Shown here piece after piece: positions 1 through 5,481 of a stretch of 5,481 nt of DNA. Location of the stretch: contig CADBMK010000041.1 in NCBI GenBank assembly GCA_902795785.1, positions 1 to 5,481 of the forward strand, written 5' to 3'. A program made the translations under genes and the position numbers. Origin of the DNA: an uncultured Bacteroidia bacterium. Its GTDB lineage: Bacteria; Bacteroidota; Bacteroidia; Bacteroidales; UBA932. The notes beneath the pieces are model-generated. The model ran no database searches, was not told where the DNA came from, and worked only from the letters and a program-made list of their open reading frames with translations. The stretch's first letter is position 1. The number at the start of each line of letters is the position of its first letter.

Positions 1-1974
1 CATGAAGGCTTCGCGTTTGATTCTCCAGGAACCCGCCACAGACCAGAAATCTCCCCATCTTGTTTCCGGACTGAGTTTTGAAGAGCCGTCACGCCTGTAT
101 GAAGCGGAAGCGTAATACTTCTCCTTGTAGTTGTAGTCAACCTTTGAGATGAGGGAAACCATTGAGTTGCCCCAGTCATAGCCGGCTGCTGAAAGAGTTC
201 CCGCCGTTGAAACGGTATGGAGCGTACTTGTCGGGAGGTTGTCTCCGGATGCCCTTGCAAAATCGGTCTTGTTGTCCTCAATCTCGAAACCTGCAAGAAG
301 GCCAAGGTTGTGGTCGCCGAAGTACCTGTTGAAATCCGCCGTGGTAGAAGATACGATCTTCTCATAGGTGGTTCTCATCTCGTTGACTTTGCCGTTTGAA
401 GAACTTCCGTTGAAGTGGTTGGCGCTGAAATAGATGTGATCCCTTACGGCAGTGTTGTCGTATGAAAGGATGGATTTCAGGTTAAGGCCTTCGCAGATGT
501 GGGCCGTAAGTGTCTCCACTGCGGAAACCTTGGTGTTGATGGAGCTGTTCTCCCATTCATTGTCATAGTAGACTCCGTTCTGGGCATAGCTTCCGTAACG
601 GGCTGTCCAGTCAGTCCCGTCCTTGTAGTCGGTAGGGTAGTAGAAGCCCCAGAGAAGGTTCCTTGTCTGCATGAAAAGGTTGGAGCCTGTGCTTCTGGAG
701 TCGTTGTAGCCGCTCTTTGAAGAACGTGAGAGGCTGATGTTGGTGCCTATCTCAAAGTGATTTCCGACTTTCTGGTTAAGGTTTACCCTTCCGCTGAAGC
801 GGTCGAAACCGTTCACTTTGAGACGGCCCTGATCATTGGTGTAAGAAATAGAAGTGTAGTAGTTTCCGTTATTGGTGGCACCGCTGACAGAAAGGTCGTA
901 GTTCTGATAAACGGCGGTGCGGAAATATGCGTCTTCCCAATCGAAATACTTGCCCTGTCTGCCGGAGTTGTCATACTCGGTGATGGTGACGCCGTCGTAC
1001 ATTCCGGTTCCGTTAGGGGTGAAGGTGTAGCCGTGTTTGTTGAATTTTCCGTTCATCCTTGTGGCGGCAGCCTGTGCGGATGCAGCCTCGTCCTTGCCCT
1101 GGAGTTCGTGGGCATAGCTGTAGAAGACGGAGTAGAGCATGTTGGCGTTCTCCTGTACGCTGGCGGTTTCATAGTTGCCTGTGGCCCAGGAAGGAGTGAT
1201 ACCGATAGATGCACCGAAGTGTACTGTAGGGGTACCGGAGCTGCCTTTCTTTGTGGTGATGACGATGACTCCGTTGGCAGCGCGGCTTCCGTAGAGAGAT
1301 GAAGCGGCTGCGTCCTTGAGGACGGAGACGGACTCGATGTCGCTTGGGTTAAGGCTGTTCATTATATTGTTGCTGGTCATGATGTAATCACCCATCTGAC
1401 CTACGTTACCGCTTGTTACAGGAACTCCGTCGATGACGTAGAGAGGCTCGTTGCTGGCGTTCATTGAGCCGTTACCTCTGATTCGGATGCTGGAAGCGGA
1501 GCCTGCCTGTCCGCTGCTGTTGGTGATCTGAAGACCTGCCACTCTGCCGGAGAGCGCGTTCTCGAAGCTTGTTACAGGAAGGTTGGCAATCTTGTCAGCC
1601 CTGACCATAGAGGCGGAACCTGAATAACTTGATTTCTTGACAGTTCCATAGGCGACAACCATGACTTCTTCGAGAACCTCGTTCTCTGCCTGCATTTTGA
1701 TTGTCATGTTCTGAGCGATCGGTGCCACGGCGTCATGCATGCCAAGCATCGAGGCGGTTAGTGTAGCGGCGTTCGTTGGAACGCTTCCGAGGAAGAAATG
1801 ACCGTCCGCGTCGGTCGATGTGCCGTTGTCACTTCCTGTGACCATTACGAATGCGCCTGCAATCGGCGATCCGTCTTCAGCAGATACTACTGTGCCGGAT
1901 ATGCTTCGGTTCTGTGCGGATACAATAATCCCATAGCACAGCAGTACCATCATAAATACGATGGTTTTTTTCAT
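1..1974 (-). CDS. SusC/RagA-family TonB-dependent outer-membrane receptor, N-terminal 658 residues (partial)
   Basis: This is an outer-membrane active transporter of the SusC/RagA family, which imports glycans or peptides with a SusD lid lipoprotein and energy from TonB. The frame is open from the ATG at 1974 to the left edge; family members run to about 1000 residues, so the rest of the barrel is missing. Residues 1-20 form a signal peptide (MKKTIVFMMVLL, with cleavage likely after VSA). Residues about 23-100 resemble a carboxypeptidase-D regulatory-like domain (SISGTVVSAEDGSPIAGA). A TonB-box-like stretch EEVMVVAYGT ends near residue 111. The plug follows, with RIRGNGSMNASNEPLYVIDG (ending near residue 182) and KDAAASSLYGSRAANGVIVI (about 219-238), both hallmarks of SusC. 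The remainder, rich in Tyr, Asn and aromatic residues, is typical of beta-barrel strands. No STN domain precedes the regulatory-like domain, so direct anti-sigma signalling is not indicated. No Shine-Dalgarno sequence is present, as is usual in this phylum. The SusD partner is not in the window. The substrate is unknown. Confidence 0.96.
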   Translation of the reverse strand, partial: MKKTIVFMMVLLCYGIIVSAQNRSISGTVVSAEDGSPIAGAFVMVTGSDNGTSTDADGHFFLGSVPTNAATLTASMLGMHDAVAPIAQNMTIKMQAENEVLEEVMVVAYGTVKKSSYSGSASMVRADKIANLPVTSFENALSGRVAGLQITNSSGQAGSASSIRIRGNGSMNASNEPLYVIDGVPVTSGNVGQMGDYIMTSNNIMNSLNPSDIESVSVLKDAAASSLYGSRAANGVIVITTKKGSSGTPTVHFGASIGITPSWATGNYETASVQENANMLYSVFYSYAHELQGKDEAASAQAAATRMNGKFNKHGYTFTPNGTGMYDGVTITEYDNSGRQGKYFDWEDAYFRTAVYQNYDLSVSGATNNGNYYTSISYTNDQGRLKVNGFDRFSGRVNLNQKVGNHFEIGTNISLSRSSKSGYNDSRSTGSNLFMQTRNLLWGFYYPTDYKDGTDWTARYGSYAQNGVYYDNEWENSSINTKVSAVETLTAHICEGLNLKSILSYDNTAVRDHIYFSANHFNGSSSNGKVNEMRTTYEKIVSSTTADFNRYFGDHNLGLLAGFEIEDNKTDFARASGDNLPTSTLHTVSTAGTLSAAGYDWGNSMVSLISKVDYNYKEKYYASASYRRDGSSKLSPETRWGDFWSVAGSWRIKREAFM

Positions 1975-2020
1975 TGTGTATTAGTTTATAGGAATTTGGT
2001 TCGGATTGTTTTCGAGGATT

Positions 2021-2104
2021 GTTTCCTGACGTCTGACGCCTTGGCCATAACGTTTTTGAATAGGCCTATCGCGTCAGTCTGACGTTACGACCTATTCGGG
2101 AAAC
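2021..2104 (-). promoter_or_regulatory. Structured leader upstream of SusC with several inverted repeats
   Basis: The transcribed leader can form a long stem-loop. GTTTCC pairs with GGAAAC (2099-2104 with 2021-2026). Inside it an 11-bp stem forms between 2029-2039 and 2071-2085, interrupted only by a 4-base bulge at 2077-2080. The apical loop carries a 10-base perfect palindrome, ATAGGCCTAT (2060-2069). Two further complementary pairs compete with or cross this fold: 2058-2064 with 2091-2097 (7 perfect bp) and 2046-2052 with 2083-2089 (7 pairs including one G-U). There is no U-run after the stem, so it is not a simple terminator. It could be a 5'-UTR control element, an antisense-RNA target, or a DNA operator with dyad symmetry; it matches no riboswitch class I recognise. 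The complementarity is directly visible; any function is inferred. Confidence 0.45.
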
Positions 2105-2138
2105 TGCTTTATCTGCTGTTTGTTCTGTATAATTATTA

Positions 2139-2146
2139 CAAACATA
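2139..2146 (-). promoter_or_regulatory. Candidate Bacteroidetes -7 promoter element for SusC
   Basis: On the minus strand this reads TATGTTTG, a perfect match to the TAnnTTTG -7 element of the major Bacteroidetes sigma factor. It sits downstream of an AT-rich block and would start transcription near 2130, giving a leader of about 155 bases. No clear TTTG or TTG -33 element lies at the usual 19-21 base spacing, so the assignment rests on the -7 match and its location. Confidence 0.45.
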
Positions 2147-2264
2147 AATCCGTAATCGAATTGTTTTCTGATGTGAAGTTAGATAAAAATTCTATTAATC
2201 AAAAATTTTAAGAACAATTTTTAAAAATTTTTCCGAATTTTCTTTTTCAAGCAGTCCAAACACG

Positions 2265-2292
2265 AAAAAAGCCATAGATATATATCTATGGC
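2265..2292 (-). terminator. Rho-independent terminator after the prolyl oligopeptidase
   Basis: Bases 2271-2292 are a perfect 22-base palindrome (arms GCCATAGATAT / ATATCTATGGC). On the minus strand the hairpin is followed directly by six U residues (2270 down to 2265). It starts 29 bases past the peptidase stop codon, the expected place. The inner part of the stem is all A/T, so about 9 bp plus a small loop is the realistic hairpin. On the plus strand no U-run follows, so it acts in one direction only. Confidence 0.88.
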
Positions 2293-2321
2293 CTGTATAA
2301 AAATGCAAATATTTTACAATC

Positions 2322-4418
2322 CTATTTTTTGACTTTCATGCCCACATTATGCATAATGAAAGAGTAGATGTCAGCCTGTTCTTCAATAATCTTAGCCATC
2401 GGCTTGCCTCCTCCGTGTCCGGCCTTGCTGTCAATCCTGATCAGGCAAGGGGCGCTTCCGGCGTTGCATTCCTGAAGGGTTGCCGCAAACTTGAATGAGT
2501 GGGCGGGAACAACCCTGTCGTCGTGGTCGGCTGTAGTGACGAGTGTGGCTGGATATTTTGTGCCCGGCTTCAGGTTGTGAAGAGGGGAGTAGCCGAGAAG
2601 GTATTTGAACATCTCAGGGCTGTCCTCCGATGTGCCGTAGTCAGGAGCCCAGTTCCAGCCGATGGTAAACTTGTGGTAGCGGAGCATATCCATTACTCCT
2701 ACCTGAGGTATGGCCACGGCATAGAGGTCGGGCCTCTGTGTCATGCAGGCTCCCACGAGAAGGCCTCCGTTGGATCCGCCCACGATTGCAAGTTTCTCCG
2801 GTGAGGTGTAGCCTTCTTTGATGAGCCACTCTGCGGCGCCGATGAAGTCGTCGAACACGTTCTGCTTCTGCATTTTTGTGCCGGCAAGGTGCCAGGCTTC
2901 ACCGTATTCTCCGCCGCCCCTGAGGGTAACCTGTGCATAGATTCCTCCGTTTTCAAGGAACGGAATCCTGCTGTATGAGAATGAAGGGTAGAGGGAGATG
3001 TCAAATCCGCCGTATCCGTAGAGATATACAGGATTCTTTCCATTGAGTTCGATTCCCTTGCGGTAGGTAAGGAACATCGGAATCATCGTGCCGTCCTTGC
3101 TTGGGAAGAATACCTGCGTGGACTCGAAGTCTGAAAGGTCGAAGTTGGTCTTTGGGCTGGCGTAAACGCTGCTTTCTCCGGTCTCTATATTATAACTGTA
3201 TATGGTACCAGGAGTAGTGAAGGACGAGTATGAGTAGTAGCACCAGGTCTGGTCTTTCCTTGAATTGAAACTTGCCGTACCAATTCCAGGGAGGGCAATC
3301 TCCCGGATCATCTGTCCGTCCATACCGTAGAGATATGAGTGGGTGGATGCGTCCTTGTTGTAGGAAAGGATGAGTTTGTCCGCAACGAAATTTATCTCGT
3401 CAAGAACAACTCCGGCATCTGGGATGAGGTCCTTCCATACCGTAGGATTCTTCAGGTCGGTGGTGACGATCTTGTTGTTTGGAGCGCCGCAGTTGGTGCT
3501 GAGGAAGAGTTTGTCACCGTCGTTGTCGATGAAAGCCGTGCGGTTCTTCATATCTGCCGTCATCCGTACGAAGACAGGCCTTTCCTTTCTGAGGTCGGCC
3601 ACATAGAGATTGTTTCCGATATCTTCTCCGTCTTCATAGATGAAGGCCAGAGTCTCGTCGTCATTTACGTCGATGGTGTAGAATCTCTTAGGGCAGGCTT
3701 TGTTCTCATAGAAGATGACATCCTGGCTCTGAGGGGTTCCAAGTTTGTGATAGTAAATCTTATGACCTTCATTTACGTTGCTGAAGGTGTGGTTCTCGTC
3801 AGGTTTGTCGTAGGCGCTGTAATAGAATCCGTCTCCGTTCCATGCAGCTCCTGTGAACTTGGCCCATTCGATATGGTCTTCAAGAAGGGCCCCTGTCCTG
3901 GTGTCCATTACATAGATTTCCTCCCAGTCGCTTCCGCTTCTGGAGATGGTATATGCCATATAGTTGCAGTCCTTTGAGAAATAGGTTCCCTTGAGCGATA
4001 CCGTTCCGTCCTCGCTGAGGGTATTCGGGTCAAGGAAGACGCGGGCTTCCTGGCCGGGAGCGTCCATCTCGTAAAGTACGCTCTGGTTCTGAAGGCCGGA
4101 GTTGCGGTAGAAATACCACTTGCCGTTGTTCTTTCTGTCAGGAAGGCCTACTTTCTCGTAGTTGGCCACTTCCTTTAATCTTTTGAGGATGGCTGGACGA
4201 ATGCTTATCTTATTGAGGTATGCGTTCGTCACCTTGTTCTGGGCTTTAACCCATTCTGCCGTCTCCTGGCTGTTGTCATCTTCCAGCCAGCGGTATGGGT
4301 CCGCCACTTCTGTTCCAAAGTAATTGTCAACGACGTCGCATTTGCGAGTCTGTGGAAGCTGCGGCGAGCATGCTCCCGCTAAAATTGCTGCCACGGATAG
4401 GATCGATTTTGTTTTCAT
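2322..4418 (-). CDS. Prolyl oligopeptidase (family S9A serine peptidase), probable lipoprotein
   Basis: This enzyme cuts short peptides after proline (EC 3.4.21.26-type activity). It is complete at 698 residues, close to the usual 700-710. The N-terminal segment carries the family signature PYRWLEDD (41-48). A beta-propeller region (about 75-435) is followed by the alpha/beta-hydrolase domain with YGYGGF (467-472), whose second Tyr corresponds to the oxyanion-hole Tyr473 of the porcine enzyme. The triad is Ser549 in GGSNGG, Asp633 in DHDDRVV and His668 in KAGHGGGKP; Arg635 matches porcine Arg643, and Trp590 matches the proline-stacking Trp595. An export signal MKTKSILSVAAILAGAC is present. 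The LAGAC box suggests lipidation at Cys17, although Ala at -3 is not ideal, so periplasmic or membrane-anchored placement is inferred. The ATG at 4418 is chosen because the in-frame ATG at 4475 lies inside the upstream terminator hairpin and adds residues before the signal peptide. All catalytic residues are intact. It stops with TAG just before its own terminator. Confidence 0.96.
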   Translation of the reverse strand: MKTKSILSVAAILAGACSPQLPQTRKCDVVDNYFGTEVADPYRWLEDDNSQETAEWVKAQNKVTNAYLNKISIRPAILKRLKEVANYEKVGLPDRKNNGKWYFYRNSGLQNQSVLYEMDAPGQEARVFLDPNTLSEDGTVSLKGTYFSKDCNYMAYTISRSGSDWEEIYVMDTRTGALLEDHIEWAKFTGAAWNGDGFYYSAYDKPDENHTFSNVNEGHKIYYHKLGTPQSQDVIFYENKACPKRFYTIDVNDDETLAFIYEDGEDIGNNLYVADLRKERPVFVRMTADMKNRTAFIDNDGDKLFLSTNCGAPNNKIVTTDLKNPTVWKDLIPDAGVVLDEINFVADKLILSYNKDASTHSYLYGMDGQMIREIALPGIGTASFNSRKDQTWCYYSYSSFTTPGTIYSYNIETGESSVYASPKTNFDLSDFESTQVFFPSKDGTMIPMFLTYRKGIELNGKNPVYLYGYGGFDISLYPSFSYSRIPFLENGGIYAQVTLRGGGEYGEAWHLAGTKMQKQNVFDDFIGAAEWLIKEGYTSPEKLAIVGGSNGGLLVGACMTQRPDLYAVAIPQVGVMDMLRYHKFTIGWNWAPDYGTSEDSPEMFKYLLGYSPLHNLKPGTKYPATLVTTADHDDRVVPAHSFKFAATLQECNAGSAPCLIRIDSKAGHGGGKPMAKIIEEQADIYSFIMHNVGMKVKK

Positions 4419-4451
4419 GCTTAAAGATAGGAAAAAGAAGTCAGACCGAAT
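4419..4451 (-). promoter_or_regulatory. Very short upstream region of the peptidase gene, promoter unclear
   Basis: Only 33 bases separate the end of the susD terminator U-run from the peptidase ATG. There is no Shine-Dalgarno sequence. TATCTTTA (4424-4431), 5 bases before the ATG, resembles the TAnnTTTG -7 element except for the last base, but the nearest TTG lies about 29 bases upstream of it, too far for a normal -33 box. If it were used, the transcript would be nearly leaderless. Expression by read-through of the terminator is the alternative. Confidence 0.2.
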
Positions 4452-4489
4452 AAAAAAACAACGGGAGCCGATCATCCGACCGGCTCCCG
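4452..4489 (-). terminator. Rho-independent terminator after the SusD-family gene
   Basis: A perfect 9-bp GC-rich stem (CGGGAGCCG at 4481-4489 and CGGCTCCCG at 4462-4470, minus-strand reading) encloses a 10-base loop and is followed on the minus strand by TTGTTTTTTT. It lies about 40 bases past the SusD stop codon. This is a strong intrinsic terminator, and it separates susD from the peptidase gene. Confidence 0.92.
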
Positions 4490-4527
4490 CCCACCAAAAA
4501 CTATTTATTATTTAGCCCCATTAACAC

Positions 4528-5481
4528 TTATTTCCAGCTGGTGAAGAGAGCAGAACATGCGTCCCAGCCGCTCTTCTGGGTAAGGACTCCGTTAGAAAGA
4601 CTGATTTCTTTCTGTGGATAAGGACGGAAACCGTAGGTGGCCTCATAGCGGGCCCTGTAGCCGGCGCCCTGATCCTTCATCGTAGTCGCTACTCCGTTAT
4701 TGTAGATTGCCTGGCCAAGCTGGCTCTCAAGAGCAGCTATGCAGTATGCTTTTCCGTAGCGGCGCATATCACCCCAGCGGATAGCCTCGAAAGCGAGTTC
4801 GTGACGGCGCTCCTGGCGGAGTGCATCCACTGAATAGGTAACTGCAGGAAGATTTGCTCTCTTGCGGACAGCGTTCATACCGTCAAGACCGTTGTAGATG
4901 ACCTTGCCGTTTGTGAGCTATGCGTGCATAAGGAGAACGTCGGCAAAGCGGAGGAGGGTGAAGTCTGTGGTACCCTTCTTGCGGCCGAAGTCGGCGTCTG
5001 CGCCGTAGTACTCTGATGAAGAGGTGAACTCGAAGATCCACTTACCGTTGATGTAGCATGCTATGGCCTGGCTCTTTTTCTGCCAAAGGAGAGACTCCTC
5101 CATCTGGCTTTCAGCGCCAATCTGATATGAGGATGGATTTGGAGCTTCGTCCAAGGCGCTCCAGATTGATCCTTTGCGGCGGATGTCGGAAGCGTCCCAG
5201 GTGTTCCAGAGGGCTGGGTTAACGGTAGCAAATCCGTAGCCCTTGTTCATAGGGAACACTCCTTTGTAATCTCCGCTGTCGAAAGTACGCAGACCGCAGT
5301 ACATATTGAAGTAATTGTACTTGTGACTTGACTTTGCCGCGTTGATGTGGAACATCTGCTCAGGGTTGTGTGCATCCGGATACCAGGATTCAGCGCAGTC
5401 TGCAACGAATGGATAGTCATTCTTCGTAACCTTGTTGCTGTATGTCCAGAGGCAGCGGTAGTCAGGTACGAGGGAGTAGCC
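4528..5481 (-). pseudogene. SusD/RagB-family nutrient-uptake lipoprotein, 3' part, interrupted by an in-frame TAG
   Basis: SusD-family proteins are outer-membrane lipoproteins that form the substrate-binding lid over a SusC channel. The N-terminus and lipobox lie beyond the right edge. From 5481 to 4921 the frame encodes 187 residues ending in FTLLRFADVLLMHA. It then meets TAG at 4918-4920, and continues in the same frame for 129 residues to a normal TAA at 4528-4530. The second half is equally SusD-like: NAVRKRANLP, ERRHELAFEAIRWGDMRRYG, and the C-terminal FRPYPQKEISLSNGVLTQKSGW region (a family signature, here broken as FRPYPQKEISL and SNGVLTQKSGW). No frameshift or deletion is seen, so the only lesion visible is the one stop codon. 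The first in-frame ATG after it (4878) would give a 116-residue fragment without an export signal, unlikely to work alone. A point nonsense mutation, a sequencing or assembly error, or read-through are all possible. Its SusC partner should lie to the right of the window. Substrate unknown. Confidence 0.88.
4918..4920 (-). other. In-frame amber codon at the conserved Glu of SusD
   Basis: The minus-strand codons read ATG CAC GCA TAG CTC ACA AAC GGC. SusD proteins normally have the sequence 'LLMYAE' here, so the expected residue is Glu (GAG), one G-to-T change from TAG. The frame on both sides is open and carries family motifs. TAG also ends the peptidase gene at its normal length, right before a terminator, so TAG is read as stop in this genome and general reassignment of the codon is unlikely. 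Confidence 0.85.

Larger units (their letters stand above)
1975..2321. other. Intergenic region between the peptidase and SusC genes
   Basis: These 347 bases hold no supported gene. In the direction of transcription (right to left) they contain the peptidase terminator (2265-2292), a very AT-rich block (about 2161-2260) made of A and T runs, a candidate -7 promoter element (2139-2146), and a leader of roughly 150 bases whose middle part folds into several stems (2021-2104). The last 45 or so bases before the SusC start codon are AT-rich and appear unstructured, without a Shine-Dalgarno sequence. The plus-strand reading frame running through here (1798-2082) overlaps the SusC signal peptide and has no family resemblance. 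Confidence 0.75.

Noticed and set aside
757..1302. A 181-codon open frame on the plus strand
   Set aside because: It runs antisense to the SusC plug and barrel region, whose minus-strand frame carries clear family motifs. The plus-strand translation is a Val/Gly-rich shadow with no recognisable domain.
1411..1580. A 13-base repeat (GCTTGTTACAGGA) found twice within the SusC gene
   Set aside because: Both copies encode the short peptide PVTS in unrelated parts of the plug, in the same frame. Chance plus codon preference explains them, and no longer repeat surrounds them.
1798..2082. A 94-codon plus-strand frame crossing the SusC start and leader
   Set aside because: It overlaps the SusC signal peptide and regulatory-like domain and the inverted repeats of the leader. 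It has no family resemblance and no promoter I could see.
2161..2260. AT-rich block with A and T runs as a possible origin or small RNA gene
   Set aside because: There are no repeated iterons or DnaA-box clusters and no terminator on either side suited to a small RNA. Upstream promoter DNA is the simpler reading.
3339..3977. A 212-codon open frame on the plus strand
   Set aside because: It is antisense to the beta-propeller part of the prolyl oligopeptidase, which is intact on the minus strand. The translation is Val-rich and low in complexity, typical of a shadow frame.
4419..4475. An upstream in-frame ATG at 4475 that would add 19 residues to the peptidase
   Set aside because: It lies inside the susD terminator hairpin, and the added residues (MIGSRCFFIRSDFFFLSLS) would precede a normal Lys-rich signal peptide start. 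The ATG at 4418 fits better.
4918..4920. Genome-wide reassignment of TAG to an amino acid
   Set aside because: The peptidase ends with TAG at the length expected for the family, with a terminator 29 bases later, so TAG works as a stop here. One TAG in one gene does not support a changed code.

Overview
The window looks like chromosomal DNA from a member of the Bacteroidales. It carries SusC-type and SusD-type outer-membrane nutrient-uptake genes, its start codons lack Shine-Dalgarno sequences, and one intergenic region holds a perfect match to the Bacteroidetes -7 promoter hexad TAnnTTTG. The genus cannot be read from this sequence alone. No RNA gene, CRISPR array, insertion sequence or phage gene was found.

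All three genes lie on the minus strand, so transcription runs from the right end to the left. First comes the 3' part of a SusD/RagB-family gene (5481 to 4528), whose start lies beyond the right edge. It is interrupted in frame by one TAG codon at 4918-4920, exactly where the family's conserved 'RYADVLLMYAE' motif normally has Glu. A strong intrinsic terminator follows (4452-4489). Next is a complete prolyl oligopeptidase (family S9A) with a probable lipoprotein signal (4418 to 2322), followed by its own terminator, a perfect 22-base palindrome plus a U-run. A 347-base intergenic region then holds an AT-rich block, a candidate promoter and a highly folded leader. It leads into a SusC/RagA-family TonB-dependent receptor (1974 to beyond 1), cut by the left edge after 658 codons.

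The order SusD, peptidase, SusC is not a normal susC-susD pair. The usual order is susC then susD, so the SusD probably belongs to a receptor gene beyond the right edge, and the SusC probably has its SusD partner beyond the left edge. The peptidase therefore sits between two uptake systems. Known SusCD-like systems such as RagAB import peptides as well as glycans, so a peptide-scavenging locus is a reasonable hypothesis. Nothing in the window proves the substrate, and the two terminators suggest three separate transcription units.

The points most worth checking are the single amber codon in the SusD gene, the multi-stem leader before SusC, and the very short space (33 bases) between the susD terminator and the peptidase start.
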